DNA of 64,000 nucleotides from Curtobacterium sp. 9128 (GTDB lineage Bacteria > Actinomycetota > Actinomycetes > Actinomycetales > Microbacteriaceae). Shown piece after piece: positions 8,176 through 16,673 of this stretch. A program made the position numbers and the translations under genes. How positions within the stretch are numbered: the first letter of the stretch is position 1; every line of letters begins with the position of its first letter. The notes under the pieces were generated by a model that saw only the letters and a program-made list of their open reading frames with translations, made no database searches and was not told the DNA's origin. The DNA is taken from NCBI RefSeq assembly GCF_900086645.1, contig NZ_LT576451.1:124001-188000 (forward strand). The letters are read 5' to 3'.

Positions 8176-9383
8176 GCGGCGGGTCCGGCGCGTCCGGTAC
8201 GTCCGGTACGTCCGGTACGTCCGGTACGTCCGGCGCATCCGGCCTGGAGGCTCGGCGCACGCTGGTCCGCGCCCGTCACGTCGTCGACGTGTCCGGGTCC
8301 ACCGCCGACGGCTGGGTCCTGATCACCGGTGACACCGTCAACGCGGTCGGCTCCGGTCCCGAAGCACCTGCCGCGGACGAGGTCGTCGAGCTCGGCGACG
8401 CGATCCTGACCCCCGGGTTCATCGACCTGCACGGGCACGGTGGGGCGACGGAGTCCTACGAGGACGACTCGTTCGCCGAGTCGCTCGCGATGCACCGGTC
8501 CCACGGCACGACCCGATCGGTGCTGTCACTCGTCGCGAACCCCGTCCCCGCCGTCGCCGATTCGCTCGCGCGGATCCGCACCGCGATGGACACCGACCCG
8601 CTCGTGCTCGGTGTGCACCTGGAGGGGCCGTTCCTCTCCCCGCACAACAAGGGCGCCCACAACGAGTCGTTCCTGATCGACCCGACGCCCGCTGCCGTCG
8701 ACGAGCTGCTGTCGGCCGGCGACGGTGTCATCCGCCAGGTCACCATCGCACCCGAGCTGCCGCACGCACTCGACGCCGTCCGCGCCTTCGTGTCCGCTGG
8801 CGTGGTCGTCGCCGTGGGTCACACCGTCGGCACCCTCGACCAGGCTCGCGCCGCGTTCGACGCCGGCGCGACGGTGCTCACCCACGCGTGCAACGCGATG
8901 CCGGGCCTGCACCACCGCGCTCCGGGTCCGATCGGAGCCGCCTTGGCGGACGACCGTGTGACCCTCGAGCTCATCCTCGACGGCGTCCACGTGCACCCCG
9001 TCGTCGCGGAGACCCTGTTCCGCGCGGCCCCGGGGCGGGTCGCACTGATCACGGACGCGATGGGGGCCGCCGGCGCCGCGGACGGTTCCTACACGCTGGG
9101 CTCCCTCGACGTGACCGTGACGGACGGCGTCGCCCACGTCGCCGGGACGGAGACCATCGCGGGGTCGACGCTCACGCAGGACGTCGCGCTGCGGAACGCG
9201 GTCACCCTCGCCGGGCAGCCGCTCCCCGCTGCCGTCGCGGCGCTGACGAGCGTGCCCGCCCAGGCGCTCGGGCTCGGCGACCGCCTGGGCCGTCTCGCGC
9301 CGGGGTTCGCCGCGGACCTCGTGGCGCTGTCGCCGTCGTTCGAGGTGCAGCGGGTGTGGGCCGACGGGCGTCCCCTCGGCTGA
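8172..9383 (+). CDS. nagA: N-acetylglucosamine-6-phosphate deacetylase
   Basis: NagA removes the acetyl group from GlcNAc-6-P, giving GlcN-6-P for NagB. The 403-residue amidohydrolase carries GFIDLHGHGG, the metal-binding HLEGPFLSPHNKGAH, VGHT, HACNAMPGLHHR, LDGVHVHP and the catalytic-Asp motif LITDAMGAAG. The ATG at 8172 overlaps the upstream stop (ATGA). The first 24 residues are an unusual Gly/Ser/Thr linker encoded by tandem 9-bp repeats, followed by GLEAR from a GGCCTGGAGGCTCGG repeat. nagB lies 2.3 kb away on the other strand. Confidence 0.95.
   Translation: MSGGSGASGTSGTSGTSGTSGASGLEARRTLVRARHVVDVSGSTADGWVLITGDTVNAVGSGPEAPAADEVVELGDAILTPGFIDLHGHGGATESYEDDSFAESLAMHRSHGTTRSVLSLVANPVPAVADSLARIRTAMDTDPLVLGVHLEGPFLSPHNKGAHNESFLIDPTPAAVDELLSAGDGVIRQVTIAPELPHALDAVRAFVSAGVVVAVGHTVGTLDQARAAFDAGATVLTHACNAMPGLHHRAPGPIGAALADDRVTLELILDGVHVHPVVAETLFRAAPGRVALITDAMGAAGAADGSYTLGSLDVTVTDGVAHVAGTETIAGSTLTQDVALRNAVTLAGQPLPAAVAALTSVPAQALGLGDRLGRLAPGFAADLVALSPSFEVQRVWADGRPLG
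8183..8236 (+). repeat. 9-bp tandem repeat in the 5' end of nagA
   Basis: Six consecutive 9-bp units GTCCGGTAC or GTCCGGCGC run from 8183 to 8236, the central four (8192-8227) identical. They encode an N-terminal (S/T-G) linker (GTSGTSGTSG). Unit length is a multiple of three, so copy-number change would keep the frame. The segment is absent from the NagA fold itself. Confidence 0.85.
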
Positions 9384-9409
9384 ACATCCCCGCCAGGAGG
9401 CAGCGGGTG

Positions 9410-10432
9410 TCAGTCCGACGTGCGGACGGGCTGCTCCGAACCGCTGTCCTGGTCGCTCGTGGCGCCGCCGTCGTGGCGCAGACGGACGACGCTCGCCAGC
9501 GTCGACGCGGCCATCGCCACCAGGATGACCACGAGCGACACCCACGTCGGGATCTCCGGCGCCCAGGCGAAGCCGTCCCCGCCGTTGAGGAAGGGCAGCT
9601 CGTTGCCGTGCAATGCGTGCAGCACGAGCTTCACGCCGATGAAGGCGAGGATGAACGCGATCCCGTACTTCAGGTAGACGAGCCGCTCGAGGAGTCCTCC
9701 GAGCAGGAAGTACAGCTGCCGCAGGCCCATCAGGGCGAACACGTTCGCGGTGAACACGATGAACGCGCTCTCGGTGATGCCGAAGATCGCGGGGATCGAG
9801 TCGAGCGCGAAGAGCAGATCGGTCGTGCCGATGGCGATCAGGACGACGAGCAGCGGCGTGAAGTGCCGGACGCCGTCCTTCGTGGTGCGGAACTTCATCC
9901 CGTCGAAGGTGTCGGTGAGGCGCACGCGTCGGCGCAGCAGCCGGATGATGAGGCCGTCCTTCTGATCATCGCCGTCCTCGTCCCGGAGCTGCTGGATCGC
10001 CGTCCAGATCAGCCAGGCGCCGAAGAGGTAGAAGATCCAGGAGAAGTCCTCGATCAGCTGGGCACCGACGAGGATGAAGACGCCCCGGAGCACCAGCGCG
10101 ATGATGATCCCCAGCATGAGGACCTCCTGCTGGATCTGCTTCGGGACCGAGAACCGCGCCATGATGATGACGAAGACGAAGAGGTTGTCGATGCTGAGGC
10201 TGTACTCGGTCAGCCACCCGGCGACGAACTGCCCGGCGGGCTCCCCGCCCGCGAAGACGAACATCGCCACGGCGAACACCAGCGCGAGCCCGACGTAGAG
10301 CCCGACCCAGATCGCCGACTCCTTGAGCGTCGGCACGTGCGGACGACGGGCGACGATGAGCAGGTCAGCGAGCAGGATCGCGACGAGGGCGATCATCGAG
10401 CCGACTTCGAACACGACAGGAAGTTCCGGCAT
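9410..10432 (-). CDS. TerC family integral membrane protein
   Basis: About 340 residues with roughly nine membrane segments. The family hallmarks EYSLSIDNLFVFVIIM (acidic residue in a membrane helix) and LFALDSIPAIFGITESAF are present. TerC proteins are implicated in tellurite resistance and, in other bacteria, in metal loading of exoenzymes (Mn efflux); the substrate here is not shown. I chose the ATG at 10432; a GTG at 10450 would add six residues. The start region overlaps a CTGGAGGC repeat. The C-terminal tail is charged and Ser-rich. Confidence 0.9.
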   Translation of the reverse strand: MPELPVVFEVGSMIALVAILLADLLIVARRPHVPTLKESAIWVGLYVGLALVFAVAMFVFAGGEPAGQFVAGWLTEYSLSIDNLFVFVIIMARFSVPKQIQQEVLMLGIIIALVLRGVFILVGAQLIEDFSWIFYLFGAWLIWTAIQQLRDEDGDDQKDGLIIRLLRRRVRLTDTFDGMKFRTTKDGVRHFTPLLVVLIAIGTTDLLFALDSIPAIFGITESAFIVFTANVFALMGLRQLYFLLGGLLERLVYLKYGIAFILAFIGVKLVLHALHGNELPFLNGGDGFAWAPEIPTWVSLVVILVAMAASTLASVVRLRHDGGATSDQDSGSEQPVRTSD

Positions 10433-10489
10433 GCCTCCAGTCTGAGGCACCGCTCAGCACATCGCGACCACGGTGCGAGGATGAGTCCC

Positions 10490-11674
10490 ATGAGCGTCAT
10501 GGTCTCCGTGTTCGATGCCAGCCGGTCCCGCACGAGCGAGAAGTACACCGCCTACCCGCCGGACGTCCTGCCGATGTTCGTCGCGGAGATGGACAGCATG
10601 CTCGCCGAACCCGTGCGGGACGCCCTCGTGGCCGCCGTCACCGCCGGGGACACCGGGTACGTCGGGCACGGCAGGGCCCTGCCCGAGGCGTTCACGGACT
10701 TCGCGGGCGACCGGTGGGGGTGGAAGGTGGACCCCGACCTGGTCCGGACCACCACGGACGTGTCCGTCGCCGCGGTGGAGGTGCTCCGCCGGGTGATCGA
10801 GCCGGGCGACCAGGTCGTCATCATGCCGCCCGTGTACCCGCCGTTCTGGGAGTACGTCAGCGAAGCCGGCGGCTCCGTGACCGAGGTGCCGCTCATCGCG
10901 CCGGACGGCCCCGCGGACCCGTTCGACACCACGGCCGGGTGGCGGATGGACCTCGACGGCGTCCGTCGTGCGTTCGCCGACGGCGCCCGGACGGTCCTGC
11001 TCTGCAACCCGCACAACCCGCTCGGACTCGTCCACGACCGCGCGTCGCTCGTGGCACTCGCGCAGCTCGCCGCGGAGTGGGACGCCGTGGTCGTCTCCGA
11101 CGAGATCCACGCCCCGCTCGTGCACGCCGACGCGACGTTCACCCCGTTCCTCGACTCCTGCCCGGAGGCAGCCGCGCTCGGCGTCGCGTTGACGAGCGCG
11201 AGCAAGGCGTGGAACCTCGCCGGCACCAAGTGCGCGCTGATGGTCGGCGCGTCGGACCGGGCACGCGGGTGGTTCGACGGGCTCCCGGGCGAGGTCGTCG
11301 AGCGCACGGGCATCCTCGGGTACACCGCGAGCGTCGCCGCCTTCCGCGAGGGCGGTCCGTGGCTCGCGTCGCTGCTCGCCGAACTCGCCGCGAACCGGCG
11401 GATCCTCGCCGAGGAGCTCGGGACCGCACTGCCGGGAGCCGTGCACCGGCAGCCGCAGGCGTCCTACCTGTCCTGGATCGACCTCGGGGCGCTGCCGTGG
11501 GGCGACGACCCCGCGGCGGTGCTCGTCGACGATGCGAAGGTGGCACTCGCCAGCGGACCGGCGTTCGGGCGGCAGGGGCGCGGCTTCGCCCGGCTCAACT
11601 TCGGGTGCTCGGCGGAGACGTTGCACGAGGGGCTCAGCCGACTGCACTCGGCCTACGCCGCCCGATCGGTGTGA
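10490..11674 (+). CDS. PLP-dependent C-S lyase/aminotransferase, MalY/PatB type
   Basis: A 394-residue fold-type I PLP enzyme. The MalY/PatB-like N-terminus (SRSRTSEKYTAYPPDVLPMF then VAEMDS) and the PLP-lysine motif SASKAWNLAGTKCALM are clear, as are CNPHNPLG and VVSDEIHAPL. Family members cleave cystathionine or cysteine conjugates. The start at 10490 has GCGAGG nine bases upstream; ATG 10481 is also in frame. It is divergent from terC across about 40 bp. Confidence 0.9.
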   Translation: MSVMVSVFDASRSRTSEKYTAYPPDVLPMFVAEMDSMLAEPVRDALVAAVTAGDTGYVGHGRALPEAFTDFAGDRWGWKVDPDLVRTTTDVSVAAVEVLRRVIEPGDQVVIMPPVYPPFWEYVSEAGGSVTEVPLIAPDGPADPFDTTAGWRMDLDGVRRAFADGARTVLLCNPHNPLGLVHDRASLVALAQLAAEWDAVVVSDEIHAPLVHADATFTPFLDSCPEAAALGVALTSASKAWNLAGTKCALMVGASDRARGWFDGLPGEVVERTGILGYTASVAAFREGGPWLASLLAELAANRRILAEELGTALPGAVHRQPQASYLSWIDLGALPWGDDPAAVLVDDAKVALASGPAFGRQGRGFARLNFGCSAETLHEGLSRLHSAYAARSV

Positions 11675-11677
11675 CGC

Positions 11678-12463
11678 CTACTCGAACAGCTGCCAGGACG
11701 GCTTGTTCGCGTACGTGTACTTGTAGTAGTCCGCGAGCTGCAGTCCGGCTGCTGCTTCCTCGTCGACCACGACGGTCGCGTGCTCGTGGAGCTGCAGCGC
11801 GCTACCCGGGACGAAGGAGCTGAGCGGCCCTTCCACCGCGGCGGCGATCGCGTCGGCCTTCGCCGACCCCTGCGCCACGAGCACCAGCTGCTGCGCTTCG
11901 AGGATCGTGCCGAGCCCCTGCGTCATGCAGTGCGTCGGCACCTGGTCCAAGGAGTCGAAGAAGCGGGCGTTCGCTTCGCGCGTGGACGGCGCCAACGTCT
12001 TGATGCGGGTCCGCGAGGCGAACGAGGACGTCGGCTCGTTGAAGCCGATGTGCCCGTTCGCGCCGATCCCGAGGATCTGCACGTCGATCCCGCCGGCGGC
12101 ACGGATCGCGGCGTCGTACTCCTTGGCCGCGAACTCGATGTCGGCGGCACGCCCGTCGGGCACGCGGACACGCGACGGGTCGAAGCCCAGCGGCGCCACC
12201 ACGTCGCGGGCGATCACGGACGCGTAGGACTCGGGGTGCTCCAGCGGGATCCCGACGTACTCGTCCAGGGCGAACCCGCGTGCTTCGGCGAAGGAGATCT
12301 CCCCCGCGTCGACGCGGCGCTGCAGGTCGGTGTAGATGCCCTGGGGGCTGGAACCGGTCGCGAGACCGATGACGGCTGACGGCTTCTTCGCCACGACCGA
12401 GGCGATCTTCGCCGCAGCGACGCGACCGACCTCAGCAGGCGTGGGCAGGATGATGATCTCCAC
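11678..12463 (-). CDS. nagB: Glucosamine-6-phosphate deaminase
   Basis: NagB converts GlcN-6-P to fructose-6-P and ammonia, the step after NagA. The 261-residue protein shows LATGSSPQGIY, FALDEYVGIP (catalytic Asp), GIGANGHIGFNEP (catalytic His) and the C-terminal lid region. I prefer the second GTG (12463): TAGGAT (-10, 12470-12475) lies 6 bp upstream, fitting a leaderless mRNA, and MEIIILPT matches family N-termini. The first GTG (12469) abuts the -10 box. A dre-like operator overlaps the promoter. Confidence 0.95.
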   Translation of the reverse strand: MEIIILPTPAEVGRVAAAKIASVVAKKPSAVIGLATGSSPQGIYTDLQRRVDAGEISFAEARGFALDEYVGIPLEHPESYASVIARDVVAPLGFDPSRVRVPDGRAADIEFAAKEYDAAIRAAGGIDVQILGIGANGHIGFNEPTSSFASRTRIKTLAPSTREANARFFDSLDQVPTHCMTQGLGTILEAQQLVLVAQGSAKADAIAAAVEGPLSSFVPGSALQLHEHATVVVDEEAAAGLQLADYYKYTYANKPSWQLFE

Positions 12464-12474
12464 GGGCACATCCT

Positions 12475-12490
12475 ACTGGTCATGACCAGT
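12475..12490. promoter_or_regulatory. DasR/NagR-like dre operator of nagB
   Basis: ACTGGTCATGACCAGT is a perfect 16-bp palindrome that differs from the DasR consensus ACTGGTCTAGACCAGT only in the central two bases. It overlaps the nagB -10 box (12470-12475). DasR-type GntR repressors use GlcN-6-P or GlcNAc-6-P as inducer and control nag genes in actinobacteria, so the site and gene match. No GntR gene lies in the window. Confidence 0.82.
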
Positions 12491-12505
12491 CCGCGACAGG
12501 GCCGA

Positions 12506-13129
12506 TCAGTCCTCCAGCGCCACGAGCTCCGGCGTCGACCCGAGCGCGCGGAGCGCACCGCGGAGCGACCACGCCGACACCGCCACGATCAGCACGGCGA
12601 GCACGAGCACGACGATCCCGGCCGACCCGGCGAACGCCTCGAGGGCAGCGAGCAGCACACCGACGCTGACCCCGAGCACGTGGACCAGGACGGTCGCGGG
12701 GAGCGCGGTCTGCTGCACCCGGGCGAACCGCACGAGTGCGCGGCGATCGGCGGGCTCGACCGACGACGCGTGCCCGTCGGCGATCGCCTGCTGCACCCGT
12801 CCGAGCCGTTCCGGGTCGACGTCGGTCGGAGCGACCCGACGACGATCCGCCATCGTCCAGACCACGAGCTCGACCGCGACGACGAGGTACGCCAGGAGCG
12901 CCGCGGTCCCGATCAGGACAGCGACCGAAGCCGGCGACGAGGACCCGCGGACGAGTCCGACGACGACCGCGACGACGAGCCCGACCACCACGACACCGAG
13001 CGAGACGAACAGCGCGAGTCGCCGACCCGGGGTCACGGCGCGCACCACCCCGGCGAGCGCGAGTCGCCATCCGGCGGCCAAGACCCCGTGGTCCGCCCGC
13101 ACCTCGAGCGCCCTGCTTGCGCGTGCCAT
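12506..13129 (-). CDS. Four-span membrane protein of unknown function
   Basis: 207 residues with two paired hydrophobic hairpins: LALFVSLGVVVVGLVVAVVV with VAVLIGTAALLAYLVVAVEL, then ALPATVLVHVLGVSVGVLL with GIVVLVLAVLIVAVSAW. A charged middle domain (RRRVAPTDVDPERLGRVQQA) joins them. The ATG at 13129 has a TACGCT -10 box 6 bp upstream, so it is likely leaderless; it is divergent from the NUDIX gene only 36 bp away. I do not recognise the family. Confidence 0.75.
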   Translation of the reverse strand: MARASRALEVRADHGVLAAGWRLALAGVVRAVTPGRRLALFVSLGVVVVGLVVAVVVGLVRGSSSPASVAVLIGTAALLAYLVVAVELVVWTMADRRRVAPTDVDPERLGRVQQAIADGHASSVEPADRRALVRFARVQQTALPATVLVHVLGVSVGVLLAALEAFAGSAGIVVLVLAVLIVAVSAWSLRGALRALGSTPELVALED

Positions 13130-13165
13130 GGTCCGAGCGTATCGACGCATCGGTAGCGTGGCCGC

Positions 13166-13645
13166 ATGCCGACGCCCGACTTCGTCCTGTCCCTGCGCGA
13201 GAAGATCGGGAACGCCCCGCTCTGGCTGACCGGCGTGACGGCCGTCGTCACCCGCGGCGAGGGGGACGACCGCGAACTGCTCGTGGTCCGGCGGGCGGAC
13301 AACGGCGCCCTGACCCCGGTGACCGGCATCGTCGACCCCGGTGAGGAGCCCGCGGTCGCGGCCGAGCGCGAGGTCCTCGAGGAAGCGGGTGTCGTCGCGG
13401 TCGCCGAACGCCTGGTGTGGGTGCAGACCCTGCCGGAGACGACCTACGCGAACGGGGACCGTGCGCAGTACATGGACCTCGTCTTCGCGTGCCGGTGGTC
13501 GTCCGGTGAGCCGTACCCGGCCGACGGCGAGAACACCGAGGCGTTCTGGGCCCCGGTCTCCGCGCTGCCGGCGATGTCCGAGAACATGCGGGAGCGTGTG
13601 CAGGTCGCCCTGGCGGGCGAACCGGAGGCGCGCTTCCAGCGCTGA
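13166..13645 (+). CDS. NUDIX hydrolase
   Basis: 159 residues. The NUDIX box GIVDPGEEPAVAAEREVLEE (then AGV) is intact, including the REVLEE catalytic glutamates. It hydrolyses a nucleoside diphosphate-X compound; ADP-ribose or a nucleotide sugar is possible but not shown. The ATG at 13166 follows TAGCGT (-10) by 6 bp, suggesting a leaderless mRNA. Confidence 0.9.
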   Translation: MPTPDFVLSLREKIGNAPLWLTGVTAVVTRGEGDDRELLVVRRADNGALTPVTGIVDPGEEPAVAAEREVLEEAGVVAVAERLVWVQTLPETTYANGDRAQYMDLVFACRWSSGEPYPADGENTEAFWAPVSALPAMSENMRERVQVALAGEPEARFQR

Positions 13646-13664
13646 CCGGCCCCGCCACCAAAGC

Positions 13665-13717
13665 CGCGAAAGCGACAGATCGTGCCCAGAATCCTCCGGC
13701 ATTCTGTCGCTTTCGCG
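13665..13717. repeat. Inverted repeat, CGCGAAAGCGACAG family (copy 2)
   Basis: Arms 13665-13678 (CGCGAAAGCGACAG) and 13704-13717 are perfect complements; an inner AGAAT...ATTCT pair lengthens the hairpin. It lies between the convergent NUDIX and ABC ATPase genes, 20 bp after the NUDIX stop, so it may serve as a shared terminator. The same sequence forms the palindrome and tandem repeat at 315-489. Confidence 0.8.
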
Positions 13718-13769
13718 ACCCTGGACCTGGCCCGGACCGCGGACAGAGCCGCGGAAGCGGGCTCTGCCG

Positions 13770-14840
13770 TCAGGCGATCGGTGCGATCGCGACGGGTGCG
13801 CCGAGGAGGCGCACGGCGACGGCGTCGCCGGTCGCGTGGCGGTCGCCGACCTCGTGCTGGACCGTGACGACCGTGTCGTCGTCGAGGCGGACGGTCGTCC
13901 GTCGGATCGATCCGAGGAAGCTCGACGAGACGACGGTGCCGGTGACGCCGTCCGACGCGAACGCGATGTCCTCCGGCCGGACGTAGGCGAGCACCGGGCC
14001 GTCGGCGGCCGACTGGTCGAGCGCCGGCACGCGGAACCCGTACACGAAGACGTCCCCGCCGCGGAGGTCCCCGCGGAGCCGGTTCGACTGCCCGACGAAG
14101 TCCGCGGTGAACGCCGACGACGGCGAGCGGTAGAGCGCTTCGGGCGTGCCGATCTGCTCGATGCCGCCCGCGTTCATCACGGCGATCCGGTCGGAGACGG
14201 CGAGCGCTTCCTCTTGGTCGTGGGTGACGAACACCGTCGTGATGCCGAGGTCGGTCTGGATGCGTCGGATCTCGTCGCGCAACGACACCCGGACCTTCGC
14301 GTCGAGGGCGGACAGCGGCTCGTCGAGGAGCAGCACCCGCGGCCGGGTGACGAGCGCACGCGCGAGAGCCACACGCTGCTGCTGCCCGCCGGAGAGCTGG
14401 TGCGGGAAGCGGTCCGCGAAGTCCGCGAGGTGCACCATGTCGAGCGCGTCGACCACACGGGTCTTCCGTTCGCCCGTCGGCACGCGGCGCATCTCGAGGC
14501 CGAAGGCGACGTTCTGGCGCACCGTCATGTGCGGGAACAGCGAGTACTGCTGGAAGACCATCCCCATGTCGCGCTTGTTCGCCGGGGTGCTCGCGACGTC
14601 GGCGCCGTCGATGCGGATCGCGCCGGCGTCGATGCCCTCGAGTCCGGCGAGCGCCCGGAGTGCCGTCGTCTTGCCGCAGCCCGACGGGCCGAGGAGCGAC
14701 AGGAACTCCCCCGGCTCGATGCGGAGCGACAGCCCCGCGAGGGCGAGGTGGGTGCCGTAGCGCTTCTCGACCGCCTTGAGCTCGACGACGGCGCCGGTCG
14801 CTCGGAGGGACGCGGGTGCAGCGGGGGCGATGGAGGTCAT
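13770..14840 (-). CDS. ABC transporter ATP-binding protein (PotA/FbpC-like)
   Basis: A 356-residue importer ATPase. Walker A is GPSGCGKTT, the Q-loop VFQQYSLFPHMTV, the signature LSGGQQQRVALARAL, Walker B LLLDEPLSALDAKV and the H-loop VFVTHDQEEALA; a C-terminal TOBE domain follows (VLAYVRPEDIAFAS). It energises the two permeases encoded upstream, with a 4-bp overlap to the nearest. This layout is used for spermidine, ferric iron, thiamine or aminoethylphosphonate uptake; the substrate is unresolved. Confidence 0.93.
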   Translation of the reverse strand: MTSIAPAAPASLRATGAVVELKAVEKRYGTHLALAGLSLRIEPGEFLSLLGPSGCGKTTALRALAGLEGIDAGAIRIDGADVASTPANKRDMGMVFQQYSLFPHMTVRQNVAFGLEMRRVPTGERKTRVVDALDMVHLADFADRFPHQLSGGQQQRVALARALVTRPRVLLLDEPLSALDAKVRVSLRDEIRRIQTDLGITTVFVTHDQEEALAVSDRIAVMNAGGIEQIGTPEALYRSPSSAFTADFVGQSNRLRGDLRGGDVFVYGFRVPALDQSAADGPVLAYVRPEDIAFASDGVTGTVVSSSFLGSIRRTTVRLDDDTVVTVQHEVGDRHATGDAVAVRLLGAPVAIAPIA

Positions 14841-15706
14841 GCGGACTCCTTGGAGGTGCGGCGCGTGCCGATCCGGCCGATGGCGACGAGCAGCACGAAC
14901 CCGAACACCAGGGCGCCGAGCGAGAAGACCGCCGCGACGTACGGGTCGGTCTGCTGCACGAGCACGAGCCCCGTCTGGAACGTCGTGCGGGAGAGGAACG
15001 ATGCGAGCGTGTACTCGCCGAGGACGACGGTGATCGTCAGGAAGCACGCCGCGAGGATGCCGCGTCGGAGGTTCGGCAGGAGGACCCGCCAGGTCACCGT
15101 CCACCACGAGGCGCCGAGCGAGCGTGCGGCCTCGGACAGGGTGGTCATGTCGGTCGCGGTGATGGCGGCGGCGATCGGGCGGAACGCGAACGGCAGCGCG
15201 ATGATCCCCACCGCGAACGCCAGGGTCCACGCGCCGGAACCGAAGACCTGGGAGACGACCTGGTAGACGGGCACGAAGCCGACGACGAGGACCACCGCGG
15301 GGACCGTGATCGGCACGATGCAGACGAACTCCAGGATCCGGCGGAGCCTCGGGTACCGCAGCGCGGTGATGATCTGCGCGGGCAGGAGCACGAGCAGCAC
15401 GATCGCCACGGTGATGAGCGCGATCACGAGCGAGGCGCCGAGGCCGTCGAACACCGGCTGGTAGGTCGCCCGGTTGACCGGGTCGGCGATGGCGGCGTAG
15501 TGCGCGCCGGTCAGGGCACCTGAGGTCCCCTGGCGGAAGGTGAACTGCACGAGCGCGGCGATCGGGACGGCGAAGACCACTCCGATCACGGCCAGGACGA
15601 TCGCGGCGGTGACCCGGGACGGGGCGGCGCCGAAGCGTGCCGTGGTGCGCCGCGACCGGCGCTGGCCGGTCTGCGTGACGCGGGGCGAGCCTCCCGTCCT
15701 GGTCAT
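14837..15706 (-). CDS. ABC transporter permease, second subunit
   Basis: 289 residues, about six membrane helices, with the EAA coupling motif EAARSLGASWWTVTWRVLLP. Its start overlaps the preceding permease by 4 bp and its stop overlaps the ATPase start by 4 bp. The N-terminus (MTRTGGSPRVTQTGQRR) contains a copy of the GAGCCTCCCGTCC repeat. Partner of the 15703-16668 permease. Confidence 0.92.
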   Translation of the reverse strand: MTRTGGSPRVTQTGQRRSRRTTARFGAAPSRVTAAIVLAVIGVVFAVPIAALVQFTFRQGTSGALTGAHYAAIADPVNRATYQPVFDGLGASLVIALITVAIVLLVLLPAQIITALRYPRLRRILEFVCIVPITVPAVVLVVGFVPVYQVVSQVFGSGAWTLAFAVGIIALPFAFRPIAAAITATDMTTLSEAARSLGASWWTVTWRVLLPNLRRGILAACFLTITVVLGEYTLASFLSRTTFQTGLVLVQQTDPYVAAVFSLGALVFGFVLLVAIGRIGTRRTSKESA

Positions 15707-16668
15707 CGCTGCCACCTCGATGCGCGACGCTGCAGGAGCGAGTACGCGCCCATCACGACCGCCATCACGACGACCATGCCGAACGCCAGCACGCCGGCGA
15801 CGTTCTGCAGGCCGATGATCGTCTCGCTCGTGAGCTGGGCGCGGATCGTCAGCGGGACGATGCCGCCCTGCGAGATGAGCGCAGCGGCCGTGGCGAACGA
15901 CGAGAAGCCGTTGGCGAAGAGCAGGAGCAGCGATCCCCAGAACGCCGGTGCGAGGACGGGGAGGGCGATCCGGCGCCAGTAGGTCCAGCGGCTCGCCCCG
16001 AGGGTCGCGGCGGCTTCGCCCCACTGGGTCTTCACGCCCTCGAACGCCGGCATGAAGGTGAGCACCATCAGCGGCACCTGGAAGTACACGTAGGGGAGCA
16101 CGAGACCGGGGACCGTGTAGAGGAACGCACCGCCGGAGTTGATGTCCCAATGGAACGTCGACGCCAGCCACGCCGTCACGAGACCCTGGGCGCCGATCGT
16201 GGCGATGAACGCGAAGGCGAGCATCACGCCGCCGAACTGCGCGAGGACACTCGCGGCGGAGTCGATCATCGAGCGCACGATGCCGTCGGCGGCGAGCGAC
16301 GACAGCGCCCAGCAGACGATCGCGCCGACGACCGCACCGACGATCGCGGACACCGCGGAGAGCCCGAACGATGCGCCGAACGCCCGGAGCACGCTCGGGT
16401 CCGCGAACGCGGCGAGGTTCGCCAGCGTCGGGCGTCCGGTCGCGTCGAAGAACCCACTGCCGACCGCGATCACCGCGGGGACGGCGAGGAAGAGCAACAC
16501 GTAGGCGGCGAACGGGGTGAGTCCGAGCCACGCGACGCCGCTGCGGCGCCGGACACGGGGTCCGGCACCGCGGCGGGTGGTGGCATCGGCGTGCTCGCTC
16601 GTGACGAGTGTCGCTGCGGGCGTGATGCTCGCTGCGGCTGGCGCGCCTGGTGCCGATGCGGTGGTCAT
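15703..16668 (-). CDS. ABC transporter permease, first subunit
   Basis: 321 residues with a long low-complexity Ala/Thr N-terminus, then about six membrane helices and the EAA motif WGEAAATLGASRWTYWRRIA. The ATG at 16668 lies 5 bp after the solute-binding-protein stop. The downstream permease overlaps by 4 bp. PotB/FbpB-like fold; substrate unresolved. Confidence 0.92.
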   Translation of the reverse strand: MTTASAPGAPAAASITPAATLVTSEHADATTRRGAGPRVRRRSGVAWLGLTPFAAYVLLFLAVPAVIAVGSGFFDATGRPTLANLAAFADPSVLRAFGASFGLSAVSAIVGAVVGAIVCWALSSLAADGIVRSMIDSAASVLAQFGGVMLAFAFIATIGAQGLVTAWLASTFHWDINSGGAFLYTVPGLVLPYVYFQVPLMVLTFMPAFEGVKTQWGEAAATLGASRWTYWRRIALPVLAPAFWGSLLLLFANGFSSFATAAALISQGGIVPLTIRAQLTSETIIGLQNVAGVLAFGMVVVMAVVMGAYSLLQRRASRWQR

Positions 16669-16673
16669 GCTGG

